Notes: generated from the sequence alone by a model not told the origin. DNA of 40,649 bases from Burkholderiales bacterium (GCA_947381415.1 CANCVB010000025.1:1-40649); one strand, 5' to 3'; shown: positions 24,595 to 34,466, counted from the first letter of the stretch. Numbers and translations are program-made.

Positions 24595-25596
24595 ATGACC
24601 ACCCCATTTCCTCTACGCCAAGGCCTGCTGGCCGCCATGCTCATGGGTTTTTCAGCCTTGTCGGCTGCTCAAACCCTGTTGAATGTGTCCTACGACGTGT
24701 CCAGAGAGTTTTACAAAGACTACAACGCCGCCTTTGTCGCTCATTACAAAAAAACCAAAGGTGTGGACATCAAGGTGGATCAGTCCCACGGGGGTTCCAG
24801 CGCCCAAGCCCGTGCAGTGAATGACGGTTTGGAAGCAGATGTGGTCACCATGAACACCACCTCCGATGTGGATTTCTTGGCCAGCAATGGCGTGGTGGCC
24901 AAAGATTGGGCCAAAAAATTTCCGCACAACGCCGCACCCACCACCTCGACCATGTTGTTTCTCACCCGCAATGGCAACCCCAAGGGGATCAAGGATTGGG
25001 ACGACCTCATCAAACCAGGCATTCAGGTGGTGGTGGTCAACCCGAAAACAGGTGGCAATGGCCGCATGGCGTATTTGGCTGCTTGGGGTCATGTCCGTAA
25101 AAAGGGCGGTACAGATGCAGATGCACAGGCTTTTGTGAAAAAGTTGTATGCCAATGTGCCTGTGTTGGCCAAGGGTGGGCGTGACGCCACCAATGTGTTC
25201 TTGCAACGGAACATCGGGGACGTGCTGATCACGTTCGAGTCCGAGGTGATTTCCGTGGACCGAGAGTTTGGCGCGGGCAAGGTAGATGCGGTTCACCCCA
25301 GCATCAGCATCGTGGCCGAAAACCCCGTGGCTGTGGTGGAGCGAACCACCACCAAAAAAGGTACAGCTGAACTCGCCAAGGCCTATTTGGATTACCTCTA
25401 CAGCGATGAAGCACAAGAGATTGCGGCCAAGCATGCATTGCGTCCGCGCAATCCCGCCGTGTTGAAAAAATACGCTCAGGTGTTTAAGCCCATCACATTG
25501 TTTCAAGTGTCCGATTACTTTGGCTCACTGACCGAGGCGCAAAAAGTCCACTTCAATGACGGTGGTTTGTTCGACAAAATTTACACGGCCCATTGA
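24595..25596 (+). CDS. sbp: Sulfate/thiosulfate-binding periplasmic protein
   Basis: 333 residues from ATG 24595; the open frame back to 24487 lies over promoter sequence. Signal peptide of about 24 residues ending LSAA. The mature start [19 protein letters not shown] and the motifs [41 protein letters not shown] and YLYSDEAQEIAAKHALRPR are typical of Sbp/CysP. It captures sulfate for CysTWA. The first gene of sbp-cysT-cysW-cysA, directly abutting cysT, with the putative CysB-type site upstream. A second homologue is at 39285-40301. Confidence 0.95.
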   Translation: MTTPFPLRQGLLAAMLMGFSALSAAQTLLNVSYDVSREFYKDYNAAFVAHYKKTKGVDIKVDQSHGGSSAQARAVNDGLEADVVTMNTTSDVDFLASNGVVAKDWAKKFPHNAAPTTSTMLFLTRNGNPKGIKDWDDLIKPGIQVVVVNPKTGGNGRMAYLAAWGHVRKKGGTDADAQAFVKKLYANVPVLAKGGRDATNVFLQRNIGDVLITFESEVISVDREFGAGKVDAVHPSISIVAENPVAVVERTTTKKGTAELAKAYLDYLYSDEAQEIAAKHALRPRNPAVLKKYAQVFKPITLFQVSDYFGSLTEAQKVHFNDGGLFDKIYTAH

Positions 25597-26454
25597 ATGA
25601 GCAGCTTTGCATTGTTTGCCCCTCGCCACCAGCCAGCCCGAGTGCTGCCTGGGTTTGAAATCACGCTGGGCTTCACCATTGCCTATCTGAGCCTGATCGT
25701 GCTCATTCCCTTGTCTGCCTTGGTGTTCAAAACACTCAACCTCACCTGGGAGCAGTTTTGGCAAGCGGTCACAGCGCCGCGTGTGGTGGCTTCTTACAAA
25801 CTCACGTTTGGGGCGTCTTTCATTGCGGCCTTGGTGAACGCCTTCTTTGGGTTGCTGCTCGCTTGGGTGTTGGTGCGCTACCAGTTCTTTGGCAAAAAAA
25901 TCATCGATGCGCTGGTGGACTTGCCCTTTGCCCTGCCCACGGCCGTGGCGGGCATTTCACTCACTGCGCTGTTGGCAGGCAATGGCTGGGTAGGCCAGTA
26001 CCTCGAGCCTTGGGGCATCCAGTTGGCGTTCAACCGCAATGGTGTGTTGATCGCGCTCATCTTCATCGGCTTGCCCTTTGTGGTGCGCACGGTGCAACCC
26101 ATTTTGGAAGACGTGGAAAAAGAGCTGGAAGAAGCCGCCACCTGCTTGGGTGCCACCCGTTGGCAAACCTTCAGTCGCGTGATTTTTCCGGCACTGGCTC
26201 CAGCCTTGCTGACCGGGTTTGCCATGGCGTTTGCCCGCGCCATTGGTGAATACGGCTCGGTCATTTTCATCGCGGGCAACATGCCCATGGTGTCTGAGAT
26301 CACGCCACTCATCATCATCAGCAAGCTCGAGCAATACGACTATGCAGGTGCGACAGCCGTGGCACTGGTCATGCTCTGCGCCGCATTCGTTATGTTGTTG
26401 CTCATCAACGGTTTGCAGGCCTGGCAGCGTGCGCGCTCGGGAGCTTCATCATGA
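25597..26454 (+). CDS. cysT: Sulfate ABC transporter permease CysT (CysU)
   Basis: 285 residues with about six hydrophobic segments. The permease EAA-loop is visible as [33 protein letters not shown], and [17 protein letters not shown] and [16 protein letters not shown] are characteristic of CysT/CysU. It forms the membrane channel with CysW. The ATG directly follows the sbp stop without a gap and its end overlaps cysW as ATGA. Confidence 0.95.
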   Translation: MSSFALFAPRHQPARVLPGFEITLGFTIAYLSLIVLIPLSALVFKTLNLTWEQFWQAVTAPRVVASYKLTFGASFIAALVNAFFGLLLAWVLVRYQFFGKKIIDALVDLPFALPTAVAGISLTALLAGNGWVGQYLEPWGIQLAFNRNGVLIALIFIGLPFVVRTVQPILEDVEKELEEAATCLGATRWQTFSRVIFPALAPALLTGFAMAFARAIGEYGSVIFIAGNMPMVSEITPLIIISKLEQYDYAGATAVALVMLCAAFVMLLLINGLQAWQRARSGASS

Positions 26455-27356
26455 GCGTTCAACATGTCACACCGCAGCACGCCATCAACAGCACGGGCGA
26501 GCCCGTGTGGTTGCGCCGCACCCTCATTGGCATCGCTTTGGTGTTTGTGGCCTTGTTCCTCATCCTGCCTTTGGCGGCGGTCTTCACAGAAGCATTGCGC
26601 AAAGGCTTGGATGCTTTTTTGGAAGCCTTCAAAGAACCCGATGCTTGGTCGGCGATCAAGCTCACCTTGATGGTCACGGCCATCTCCGTTCCGCTGAATT
26701 TGGTGTTCGGTGTCAGTGCTGCGTGGGCCATCGCCAAGTTCGAGTTCAAAGGCAAGGCCTTGCTCACCACCTTGGTGGACTTGCCGTTCTCGGTGTCGCC
26801 TGTGGTGGCGGGGCTCATCTATGTGCTGGTGTTTGGGGCACAAGGCTGGTTCGGCCCCTGGCTGCAAGCACATGACATCAAGGTCATTTTTGCCGTGCCT
26901 GGCATTGTGTTGGCCACGGTGTTTGTCACTTTCCCGTTCATCGCCCGCGAGCTCATTCCGCTCATGCAAGCGCAGGGGAATGAAGAAGAGCAAGCGGCCA
27001 TGGTCTTGGGGGCCAGTGGTTGGCAAATTTTTTGGCGCGTCACCTTGCCCAACATCAAATGGGGTTTGCTCTATGGCGTCATTCTTTGTAACGCCCGTGC
27101 CATGGGCGAGTTTGGTGCGGTGTCGGTGGTGTCTGGGCATATTCGAGGACAGACCAACACCATGCCCTTGCATGTGGAAATTTTGTACAACGAATACCAG
27201 TCTGTCGCGGCCTTTGCCGTCGCCTCGTTGTTGGCTTTGCTGGCCTTGGTGACCTTGGTCATCAAGTCGGTGGTCGAGTGGCAACAACAACGCCTCATGG
27301 CGGAATTGGCTGCACTCTCACCAGAACGTCCAGCTGCCCGAGTGGCCCCTGTTTAA
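26451..27356 (+). CDS. cysW: Sulfate ABC transporter permease CysW
   Basis: 301 residues. Six hydrophobic segments, EAA loop [35 protein letters not shown], and the end motif [34 protein letters not shown] are diagnostic of CysW. It pairs with CysT in the inner membrane. ATGA overlap with cysT; cysA follows after 33 bases. Confidence 0.95.
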   Translation: MSVQHVTPQHAINSTGEPVWLRRTLIGIALVFVALFLILPLAAVFTEALRKGLDAFLEAFKEPDAWSAIKLTLMVTAISVPLNLVFGVSAAWAIAKFEFKGKALLTTLVDLPFSVSPVVAGLIYVLVFGAQGWFGPWLQAHDIKVIFAVPGIVLATVFVTFPFIARELIPLMQAQGNEEEQAAMVLGASGWQIFWRVTLPNIKWGLLYGVILCNARAMGEFGAVSVVSGHIRGQTNTMPLHVEILYNEYQSVAAFAVASLLALLALVTLVIKSVVEWQQQRLMAELAALSPERPAARVAPV

Positions 27357-27389
27357 GCTTGTCTGCAAACCTTTTTTTGAATTGACACC

Positions 27390-28403
27390 ATGAGCATCGA
27401 GATCCGAAACATCAGCAAGCAGTTTGGCGATTTCCACGCCTTGCGCAATGTCAACCTGGACATCGCGTCGGGTGAACTGGTGGCTTTGCTGGGGCCATCT
27501 GGCTGCGGCAAAACCACTTTGCTGCGCATCATCGCGGGCTTGGAAACCGCCGACCAAGGCAGCATCGCTTTCAGTGGCGAAGACACCACCCATGTGCATG
27601 TGCGCGAGCGACAAGTGGGCTTTGTGTTTCAGCATTACGCTTTGTTTCGCCACATGACCGTGTTTGAAAACGTGGCGTTTGGCTTGCGCGTGCGACCCAA
27701 ACACACACGCCCCACCGAAGCGGCCATTCAAAAGAAAGTGCATGACTTGCTCAACCTGGTGCAATTGGATTGGCTGGGCGACCGTTACCCATCTCAGCTC
27801 TCAGGTGGTCAACGCCAGCGCATCGCCTTGGCCCGTGCTTTGGCGGTTGAACCCCGCGTGTTGTTGCTCGATGAGCCTTTTGGCGCACTGGACGCCAAGG
27901 TGCGCAAAGACCTGCGCCGTTGGTTGCGCCGTCTGCACGACGACTTGGACGTGACCAGTATTTTTGTCACCCACGACCAAGAAGAAGCCCTGGAAGTGGC
28001 CGACCGCGTGGTGCTCATGAACAGCGGCAAGGTGGAGCAGGTGGGTTCACCTCAGCAGGTGTGGGACAACCCTGCCAACCCTTTTGTGTATGGTTTCTTG
28101 GGCGATGTGAATTTGTTCAAAGGCCGCACACCAGAAGGTGAAACACACACTTACATCCGTCCCCACGATTTGGATGTGCGCCGATATTCACCAGGCGACA
28201 CGGGCATCGTGGCGCGCTTGGAGCGTGCCTTGGTGGTGGGTTCAGTCGCGCGTTTGGAGTTGGTGCCACATGACTACAGCGCCACACTGGAAGTCATTGA
28301 GGCTGAAATCCCTGCCAATCAATTCAGAGACCAACACTATGTCGAAGGTGAATTGCTGGTGTTGACGCCTAGAAAATCGCAGGTGTTTGTGGCCAGTACC
28401 TGA
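27390..28403 (+). CDS. cysA: Sulfate/thiosulfate ABC transporter ATPase
   Basis: 337 residues. Walker [10 protein letters not shown] at 35-43, Q-loop VFQHYALF near 79-86, signature LSGGQ at 137-141 and Walker [12 protein letters not shown] at 158-168, followed by a C-terminal regulatory TOBE-like domain ([11 protein letters not shown] onward). It powers sulfate import by CysTW. A single CysA in the window probably serves both binding proteins. Confidence 0.95.
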   Translation: MSIEIRNISKQFGDFHALRNVNLDIASGELVALLGPSGCGKTTLLRIIAGLETADQGSIAFSGEDTTHVHVRERQVGFVFQHYALFRHMTVFENVAFGLRVRPKHTRPTEAAIQKKVHDLLNLVQLDWLGDRYPSQLSGGQRQRIALARALAVEPRVLLLDEPFGALDAKVRKDLRRWLRRLHDDLDVTSIFVTHDQEEALEVADRVVLMNSGKVEQVGSPQQVWDNPANPFVYGFLGDVNLFKGRTPEGETHTYIRPHDLDVRRYSPGDTGIVARLERALVVGSVARLELVPHDYSATLEVIEAEIPANQFRDQHYVEGELLVLTPRKSQVFVAST

Positions 28404-28442
28404 TTACTCCGCTCCAACGTGCTATTCGCCATTCATATTTCA

Positions 28443-28470
28443 CATAAGCAATCACGAATTCATTCGCAGA
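28443..28470 (+). promoter_or_regulatory. Shared sulfur-regulon motif, copy B, upstream of tauA
   Basis: CATAAGCAA start and TCG at motif positions 22-24, in gap-free alignment with the other four copies. It ends 76 bases before the tauA start in the 142-base gap after cysA. In the taurine genes of other proteobacteria the activator is Cbl, a CysB paralogue; which protein binds here is unknown. Confidence 0.6.
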
Positions 28471-28545
28471 CAAAACAGCATCAACATCCTATTCTTCAAC
28501 TGTGGAAGCCAATTCGGTGCTTCTCTTTTCAAGGATATGTTGAAT

Positions 28546-29562
28546 ATGAAATTTGCAATCAGAAGCTTTAAACAAACGCTGAGTCTTGTGTTGGCCAGTC
28601 TGGCGCTGCATGTTGTGGCCGCGGACAAATCTGTGGTGGTGGGTTATCAAACCGATGCCTTGCCACCTTCCGTCGCCATTGCCAATGGTGAGTTTGAAAA
28701 AGCCACTGGCTACAAAATCGACTTTCGCAAATTCAACTCTGGTGGCGATGTCGTGGCCGCCATTGCCTCAGGCGATGTTCAAGTGGGCTATGTGGGTTCC
28801 AGCCCTTTTGCAGCAGCCACTTCGCGAGGCTTGGATGTGAAAGCGTTTTATCTGGCATCCATCTCAGGCACTGATGAGGCCTTGGTGGTCCGCAATGGCT
28901 CAGGCATCCATTCCTTGGCTGACTTGAAGGGCAAGAAATTGGCTGCTGCTCCTGTGTCTACGGATCACTATCAATTGCTGGCTTTGATCAAAAGCCAAGG
29001 ATTGACTGAAAAGGATGTTCAAATTTTCGCCATCCCCCAGCCAGAGATCGTGGCGGGCTTCAACCGCGGCGACCTGGACGGTGGTTTTGTCTGGGACCCC
29101 GCGCTGACCGAACTCAAAAAGAATGGCAAGGTCTTGGTCACCTCCAAAGATGTGGCTGAAAAAGGGGCACCCACCTTCAGTGCATGGATCGCTACTGGCG
29201 CGTTTGCAAAAGACCACCCAGCGTTTTTGAAGGCCTTTGTGCAAGTGGCTGACAAATACACCACTTCCTTTCAAAAGGATAAAAAAGCTTGGGGGACTGA
29301 GAGTGACAACGCTAAAGCATTGGCCAAATTGTTGGGCGGTACGCCAGCAGATCAAGCGGCGGCTTTGAAAAATCTGAACCTGGTGTCACTCAAAGACCAA
29401 GCTTCTAACAAATGGTTGGGTGGTGGAGAAAAATCTGGCATTGCCAAGATCCTGAAAGAAACCGCCGAGTTCTTGAAAGAGCAAAAAAAGATCACTGAAG
29501 TGCAAGCCAGTTATGCCGCGGCCATTTCAGTCGATGCCATCAGTGCTGCATTGAAGAAATAA
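28546..29562 (+). CDS. tauA: Taurine ABC transporter binding protein
   Basis: 338 residues from ATG 28546 (AAGGA about 10 bases upstream; ATG 28537 is too close to it). Signal peptide residues 1-26, then KSVVVGYQTDALPPSVAIANGEF. Segments close to E. coli TauA include RKFNSGGDVVAAIASGDVQVGYVGSSPFAAA, STDHYQLLALI, GGFVWDPAL and GAPTFSAWIATGAFAKDHP. It binds taurine or related sulfonates in the periplasm. An SsuA-type broad sulfonate specificity cannot be excluded. The tauB gene follows after a hairpin. Confidence 0.92.
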   Translation: MKFAIRSFKQTLSLVLASLALHVVAADKSVVVGYQTDALPPSVAIANGEFEKATGYKIDFRKFNSGGDVVAAIASGDVQVGYVGSSPFAAATSRGLDVKAFYLASISGTDEALVVRNGSGIHSLADLKGKKLAAAPVSTDHYQLLALIKSQGLTEKDVQIFAIPQPEIVAGFNRGDLDGGFVWDPALTELKKNGKVLVTSKDVAEKGAPTFSAWIATGAFAKDHPAFLKAFVQVADKYTTSFQKDKKAWGTESDNAKALAKLLGGTPADQAAALKNLNLVSLKDQASNKWLGGGEKSGIAKILKETAEFLKEQKKITEVQASYAAAISVDAISAALKK

Positions 29563-29586
29563 CACCGCCTCCATCACATATTCATG

Positions 29587-29617
29587 ACGCCAGGTCCTGC
29601 ACCTGGCGTTTCCTTTT
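29587..29617 (+). terminator. Intercistronic hairpin between tauA and tauB
   Basis: ACGCCAGGT (29587-29595) and ACCTGGCGT (29601-29609) form a perfect 9-base GC-rich stem with a 5-base loop, followed by TTTCCTTTT. It resembles a leaky intrinsic terminator or a 3'-end stabiliser, which would leave more tauA than tauBC message and match the need for excess binding protein. Confidence 0.7.
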
Positions 29618-29634
29618 GACCAACGTTGCAAATC

Positions 29635-30426
29635 ATGTTGAATGTCCATCAAGCGAGTGTTTATTTTGAAACCCGAGGCGGGGGTGTTGTTCATGCCTTG
29701 GATCGAGTCTCCCTGGAAATCCCCGAGCAGGGCTTTGTGGTGGCGCTGGGCACATCTGGGTGTGGCAAGTCCACCTTGCTCAATGCCATGGCGGGTTTTT
29801 TGCCGTTATCAGAAGGCACCATCAGCTTGAATGGTCGACGGGTGAATGCGCCTGGCGCAGACCGTGGCGTGGTGTTTCAAAAAGACAGTTTGCTGCCTTG
29901 GAAAAATATCGCTGAAAACGTGGCTTTGGGTTTGAAGTTTGCCGGCATGCTCCGTGCCGAACGCAAAGACAAGGCGTTGGAATTGCTCAGCTTGGTTGGC
30001 CTGGAACACTTCGCGCATGCGGCACCATATGAGTTGTCGGGAGGCATGCGACAGCGTGTGGGCTTGGCTCGTGCGCTCGCACCCGACCCAGACATCTTGT
30101 TGATGGACGAACCTTTTGGTGCTTTGGACAGCATGACACGCGAGCACATGCAAGCGTTGTTGGCTTCAGTTTGGAAAAAAACGGGCAAGCAAATTTTTTT
30201 CATCACCCATTCCATTGAAGAAGCACTTTTTTTGGGAACGCAAGTGGTGGTCATGTCACCCAGACCTGGGCGCATTGTGTCCTCTTACAACTTGAATTTT
30301 GCGAATGAATTTGCCCAGGGCGTGAGCGCCAAAGACATCAAATGCAAACCCGCATTCAATGAACTTCGTGAAGAAATACGAGAGCAAATACACGCCACCG
30401 ATGATCGTTCAGAGGTGGTGGTGTGA
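29635..30426 (+). CDS. tauB: Taurine ABC transporter ATPase
   Basis: 263 residues from ATG 29635; a TTG at 29626 is less likely. Walker [10 protein letters not shown] at 39-47, then [31 protein letters not shown] with the Q-loop, signature LSGGM at 134-138 and Walker B MDEP at 157-160. The closest family is TauB/SsuB. GTGA overlap with tauC makes translational coupling likely. Confidence 0.93.
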   Translation: MLNVHQASVYFETRGGGVVHALDRVSLEIPEQGFVVALGTSGCGKSTLLNAMAGFLPLSEGTISLNGRRVNAPGADRGVVFQKDSLLPWKNIAENVALGLKFAGMLRAERKDKALELLSLVGLEHFAHAAPYELSGGMRQRVGLARALAPDPDILLMDEPFGALDSMTREHMQALLASVWKKTGKQIFFITHSIEEALFLGTQVVVMSPRPGRIVSSYNLNFANEFAQGVSAKDIKCKPAFNELREEIREQIHATDDRSEVVV

Positions 30427-31259
30427 GCGACAGTCAGCATTCAAAACAGACTGCAATATTGAAAACGGTGCGCATGCATTCCTTTGTTGTGGGCAATCAG
30501 TCCACCGTTTGGATCAGCGCGGGAACAGGACTTGTCATGCTCTTGATGTGGTGGGTGGCTGCCAAACAGCAGTGGGTGTCTCGTTTGTTTTTGCCTTCCC
30601 CCTCTGAAGTTGTGAAGCTGGCCATCAACATCTACCAAGAAGGCTATGCCAATGCCAGTCTTTGGGAGCATGTCAGTGCCAGCCTGAGCCGCATCCTGGT
30701 CTCTGCTGGCATCGCCATTGCCTTGGGCGTTCCTCTTGGACTGCTCATGGGCCTGAACCGTTGGGTCAAAGGCATTTTGTCAACGCCTGTTGAAATTTAT
30801 TGGCCCTTGCCGCCCTTGGCGTATTTGCCTTTGCTCATCATTTGGCTGGGCATTGGAGAAACATCCAAGATCACGCTGCTCACAATGGCCATGTTTGCGC
30901 CGATGTTGCTGTCAGCCCAAGCGGGTGTGAAGAGTTTGCCTGTGGAGAGGGTCCAGGCCGCCTTGTCCTTGGGGGCAAGCCCATGGCAGTTGCTGACCGA
31001 TGTGGTGCTGCCTTCGGCTTTGCCAGAAATACTCACAGGCATTCGCATTGCTTTGGGGGTGGGTTGGAGCACCTTGGTCGCCGCTGAGTTGATTGCGGCG
31101 ACCAAAGGCATTGGCTACATGATCATGTCGGCATCCCACTTTTTGGCCACAGACGCGGTGTTTGTTGGCATCGCCGTGATCGCCCTGTGCGCCAGCGCGT
31201 TTTCCTTGGTCATGCGCTGGGTGGAGGCCTGGTTGGTGCCATGGAAAGGCAAATGTTAA
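30423..31259 (+). CDS. tauC: Taurine ABC transporter permease
   Basis: 278 residues starting with GTG at 30423, overlapping the tauB stop. About six hydrophobic segments; the EAA loop region [61 protein letters not shown] is typical of TauC/SsuC permeases. Its stop overlaps the tauD stop on the other strand. Confidence 0.93.
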   Translation: MSDSQHSKQTAILKTVRMHSFVVGNQSTVWISAGTGLVMLLMWWVAAKQQWVSRLFLPSPSEVVKLAINIYQEGYANASLWEHVSASLSRILVSAGIAIALGVPLGLLMGLNRWVKGILSTPVEIYWPLPPLAYLPLLIIWLGIGETSKITLLTMAMFAPMLLSAQAGVKSLPVERVQAALSLGASPWQLLTDVVLPSALPEILTGIRIALGVGWSTLVAAELIAATKGIGYMIMSASHFLATDAVFVGIAVIALCASAFSLVMRWVEAWLVPWKGKC

Positions 31260-32125
31260 AAAGCCTGGTCTTCTCCAAAGGTGATGCGACTGAGTTTTCG
31301 CTCTTGCCAGTCGTAGTCGGCCACCGCGTAATGCACGGTGGCACGGTTGTCCCAAATCGCCAAGGTGTTGACCGCCCATTTCAAGCGCACTTGGTACTCG
31401 GGTTGCAAGAAATATTGATAGAGAAAATTCAGCAAAGCATCGCTTTGCTGTCTGGGCAAGCCTTTGATGCGGGTGGTGAACTCGGGGTTGACATAGATGA
31501 TTTTTTCGCCCGTGACTGGATGGGTTTGAACCACCGGATGAACCACGGGTGGGTGATCGATTCTGGTTTGGTTGAACTGGGCTTGCCCATCCTTGAGTTG
31601 GTCAAAATAGCCCGCCCAACCGCTGTTTTCTATGCTGTGAATCGCTTCCAAGCTTTCCAGGTAATCACGCAACTTGGGCGGCAAAGCCCGGTACACCGCC
31701 GTGGCACTGGCCCACAAGGTGTCGCCGCCATGAGGTGGAATGACATGTGCGTAGAGCACGGTGCCTGTGGGTGGATTATTTGAAAAGGTCACATCGGCAT
31801 GCCATTGGTCGTTGCCATAGCGGTAACCATCGGGTGAGCTTTCCACTTTCTCTATGGATTGTTGCGATTCATGTCTTGGAAACAAGGACTTGACTTTGTC
31901 TGGATCGCCAAAGATTTTGGCAATGCGGACTTGTTGCTCTGAGGTGATGTGTTGATCTCTGAAGAACAGCACTTGAAAGTCGAACAAGGCCCGTCGCAAT
32001 TCGGTTTGAAGATCTGCTGATTCAATTCGAGTCAGATCCAACCCCTCAATGAAGGCGCCAATATGGGGTGTGACGGGCTTGATGGTCAATGATTGGTAGT
32101 GCGTGGCTTTGTCTGCGGCTGACAT
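31256..32125 (-). CDS. tauD: Taurine dioxygenase (2-oxoglutarate, Fe(II))
   Basis: 289 residues. The iron-binding triad is His109 and Asp111 (WHADVTF) and His265 (DNRATVHYA). A C-terminal Arg (276 or 280) should bind 2-oxoglutarate. It oxidises taurine to aminoacetaldehyde and sulfite, which CysI then reduces. It faces tauABC on the opposite strand, and the stop codons of tauC and tauD overlap by two bases. The neighbouring regulatory motif copy E lies 109 bases upstream of its start. Confidence 0.93.
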   Translation of the reverse strand: MSAADKATHYQSLTIKPVTPHIGAFIEGLDLTRIESADLQTELRRALFDFQVLFFRDQHITSEQQVRIAKIFGDPDKVKSLFPRHESQQSIEKVESSPDGYRYGNDQWHADVTFSNNPPTGTVLYAHVIPPHGGDTLWASATAVYRALPPKLRDYLESLEAIHSIENSGWAGYFDQLKDGQAQFNQTRIDHPPVVHPVVQTHPVTGEKIIYVNPEFTTRIKGLPRQQSDALLNFLYQYFLQPEYQVRLKWAVNTLAIWDNRATVHYAVADYDWQERKLSRITFGEDQAF

Positions 32126-32233
32126 CTTGGCTCCTTAAAGGCGTCAAAGCATAGGCAGTCGAAGCGGATTTGCCAAAGATCAAAAGTGCATGACCTTATT
32201 GGCATGGCGGTGGGTTGTACTCAATGATTCGTG

Positions 32234-32261
32234 CATATGCATATGACATTTGAATCGTTCA
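32234..32261 (+). promoter_or_regulatory. Shared sulfur-regulon motif, copy E
   Basis: CATATGCAT start (two changes from CATAAGCAA) and ATCGTT at motif positions 21-26. It lies in the gap between the divergent tauD and the small gene at 32319, ending 58 bases before the latter. It is the weakest of the five copies but its spacing and the TCG core are conserved. Confidence 0.5.
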
Positions 32262-32318
32262 CAGCACCGTCCATGCCCGCTACATTGACCCCATTTCCTT
32301 CAAGCATGAGGTCTTCCA

Positions 32319-32552
32319 ATGTCTTCCATTCGACAGCAAAACAACCCCCTGATCATCAAGCTGCTGCGTGAGCACGACAGCTTGGGGCCTGAGCAGCAGC
32401 AAGCCCGTCAAGCCATTCAGCGTCGGATTTTGTTTTTGATGACCACCATCAAATTGCACGAACTGGAGGCTGAGCGGTCCAGCCAAAAGCCAAAGGCCAG
32501 GTTGCCGCAGCACGCTTGGCCTTCAAACTCTTCAGCTTACGCGTTGGCTTGA
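32319..32552 (+). CDS. Small unknown protein upstream of metY
   Basis: 77 residues, charged and glutamine-rich, with a probable helical segment (LGPEQQQARQAIQRRILFLMTTIKLHELEAERS) and a proline-containing tail. No signal peptide or cysteine. I recognise no family. A GAGG ribosome site about 8 bases before ATG 32319 and the regulatory motif copy E upstream support a real gene. It is 30 bases before metY and may share its message, so a role linked to sulfur metabolism is inferred from position only. Confidence 0.6.
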   Translation: MSSIRQQNNPLIIKLLREHDSLGPEQQQARQAIQRRILFLMTTIKLHELEAERSSQKPKARLPQHAWPSNSSAYALA

Positions 32553-32582
32553 ACCGCATCGAACAACCAACAGGAGACACCC

Positions 32583-33857
32583 ATGAAAATTGAAACATTG
32601 GCCGTGCACGCCGGCTACAAGCCCGACCCCGTCACCAAGGCTGTTGTGCCGCCCATTTACCAAACCGTGGCTTATGCCTTTGACAGCGCTCAGCATGGTG
32701 CTGATTTGTTTGACTTGAAAGTGGCGGGCAATATCTACACCCGCATCATGAACCCCACCCAGTCTGTGCTGGAAGAGCGCGTGGCTGCTCTGGAGGGCGG
32801 CATTGCGGCCCTGGCCTTGGCCTCTGGTCAAGCGGCCATCACCTATGCGATTCAAACCATCGCAGAAGCCGGGGACAACATCGTGTCGTCAAGCGCTTTG
32901 TATGGCGGCACTTACAACCTCTTTGCACACACCTTTCCGCAGTTCGGCATTGAAACCCGCTTTGCCGACTACAAAAACCCAGCCAGTTTTGAACCCCTCA
33001 TCGACGCCAAAACCAAAGCGGTGTACGTGGAGTCTTTGGGAAATCCCCAGGGCAACATCACCGACATCGCGGCCATTGCAGCCATCGCCCATAAGCATGG
33101 CGTGCCGCTCATTGTGGACAACACCGTGCCCAGCCCCTATTTGTGGCGTCCCATCGAGCACGGTGCTGACATCGTGGTGCAGTCTCTCACCAAGTACTTG
33201 GGCGGACACGGCAACAGCATTGGCGGCGCCATCATCGACTCGGGCAAGTTCCCTTGGGCAGAGCACAAAACACGTTTCAAACGCCTGAATGAGCCTGATG
33301 TGAGTTACCACGGCGTGGTCTACACCGAAGCCTTGGGGCCAGCCGCTTTCATTGGCCGCGCCCGCGTGGTGCCTTTGCGCAACACGGGGGCTGCCATTTC
33401 GCCATTCAACGCCTTCCTCATCCTTCAGGGCATTGAAACCTTGGCGCTGCGCATGGATCGCATCAGTGACAACGCGCTGGCAGTGGCCCAGCATTTGAAA
33501 AATCACCCCAAGGTGAAATGGGTCAACTACCCGGGTTTGCCCGAGCACCCCGACCATGCTTTGGTGAAAAAGTATTTGCGCGATGGCAAGGCCTCGGGCT
33601 TGTTGACCTTTGGCGTGGACGGTGGCCGCGAGGGTGGGGCACGTTTCTTGGATGCGCTGCAACTCTTCACCCGCTTGGTCAATATTGGGGATGTGCGCTC
33701 CTTGGCCACGCACCCCGCATCCACCACGCACCGCCAACTCAACCCCGACGAGTTGGCCAAGTCGGGTGTCACGGAAGACACGGTGCGTTTGTGTGTGGGC
33801 ATTGAACACATCGATGACTTGCGTGAAGACCTGGATCAGGCTTTGGCGGCTGTTTAA
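32583..33857 (+). CDS. metY: O-acetylhomoserine aminocarboxypropyltransferase (sulfhydrylase)
   Basis: 424 residues of the Cys/Met metabolism PLP family. Signatures are ETLAVHAGYKPDPVTKAVVPPIYQTVAYAFDS at the start, YTRIMNPTQ near 52-60, VDNTVPSPYLWRPIEHGADIVVQSLTKYLGGHG with the PLP Lys204, and SLATHPASTTHRQL. It makes homocysteine from O-acetylhomoserine and sulfide, bypassing cysteine. AGGAG lies close upstream. It joins inorganic sulfide from the cys operon to methionine synthesis. Confidence 0.94.
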   Translation: MKIETLAVHAGYKPDPVTKAVVPPIYQTVAYAFDSAQHGADLFDLKVAGNIYTRIMNPTQSVLEERVAALEGGIAALALASGQAAITYAIQTIAEAGDNIVSSSALYGGTYNLFAHTFPQFGIETRFADYKNPASFEPLIDAKTKAVYVESLGNPQGNITDIAAIAAIAHKHGVPLIVDNTVPSPYLWRPIEHGADIVVQSLTKYLGGHGNSIGGAIIDSGKFPWAEHKTRFKRLNEPDVSYHGVVYTEALGPAAFIGRARVVPLRNTGAAISPFNAFLILQGIETLALRMDRISDNALAVAQHLKNHPKVKWVNYPGLPEHPDHALVKKYLRDGKASGLLTFGVDGGREGGARFLDALQLFTRLVNIGDVRSLATHPASTTHRQLNPDELAKSGVTEDTVRLCVGIEHIDDLREDLDQALAAV

Positions 33858-33888
33858 TCAGCATCCAGCCTTCCATATGTGATTTGAG

Positions 33889-33916
33889 AATAAACAAACT
33901 TATAAACAGTCGTTTG
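33889..33916 (+). promoter_or_regulatory. Shared sulfur-regulon motif, copy D, upstream of the encapsulin operon
   Basis: AATAAACAA start and GTCGTTTG end, with TCG at motif positions 22-24. It shares ATAAACAG and GTTTG with copy A. It ends 83 bases before the rhodanese start. A 12-base palindrome AACTTTAAAGTT follows at 33931-33942 and may be part of the promoter region. Confidence 0.6.
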
Positions 33917-33998
33917 AGAAATGCTTGCTGAACTTTAAAGTTTGTCTTCATGCAGAACGCGCATGTAAGAACAACCAAATTGAAGTGAAAGCAAGACC

Positions 33999-34466
33999 AT
34001 GACTGTTGAACTGTTGACCGAAGGCACATTGGAATGGCTGAACGAAGTGGCCCAACACGCCAAAACTGAGCAACTGGGCTATGCGGGTGGTGTGCCTGCG
34101 CAATCGGCTTGGAAATTGTTCTCTGAAGGCAAGGCGCAACTGGTGGACGTGCGTTCTGCGGAAGAGCGCAAGTTTGTCGGCCACGTCCCCAACAGCTTGC
34201 ATGTGCCTTGGGCCACGGGCACCAGTCTGACGCGCAACCCGCGCTTTGCGCGTGAGTTGGAAGCCAAGGCCAGCAAAGACAGCGTCATCTTGCTGTTGTG
34301 CCGCAGTGGCAAGCGTTCTGTGTTGGCTGCTGAAGTTGCCACCAAAGCGGGTTTCAGCCAAGTTTTCAATGTCCTGGAAGGCTTTGAAGGCGAAATTGAC
34401 GAGCACCAGCATCGTGGTGGTTCAGACGGATGGCGCTTTCACCAACTGCCCTGGGTGCAAGATTGA
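33999..34466 (+). CDS. Rhodanese-like sulfurtransferase
   Basis: 155 residues with a single rhodanese domain. The N-terminal strand AQLVDVRSAEERKFVGHVPNSLHVPW precedes the active-site loop CRSGKRS with catalytic Cys101. An extra N-terminal helix and a C-terminal tail (DEHQHRGGSDGWRFHQLPW) follow the pattern seen in SelU/GlpE-distant rhodaneses. It would carry a persulfide. Rhodaneses are recurrent members of family 2A encapsulin loci, so it may move sulfur into or out of the compartment. The stop shares a base with the next start (TGATG). Confidence 0.9.
   Translation: MTVELLTEGTLEWLNEVAQHAKTEQLGYAGGVPAQSAWKLFSEGKAQLVDVRSAEERKFVGHVPNSLHVPWATGTSLTRNPRFARELEAKASKDSVILLLCRSGKRSVLAAEVATKAGFSQVFNVLEGFEGEIDEHQHRGGSDGWRFHQLPWVQD

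Noticed and set aside
26340..27290. Minus-strand open frame (316 codons) antisense to cysW
   Set aside because: cysW is certain from family motifs; the antisense protein is charged low-complexity sequence with no domain.
32889..33809. Minus-strand open frame (306 codons) antisense to metY
   Set aside because: Antisense to a certain PLP enzyme gene, with no motif or ribosome site.
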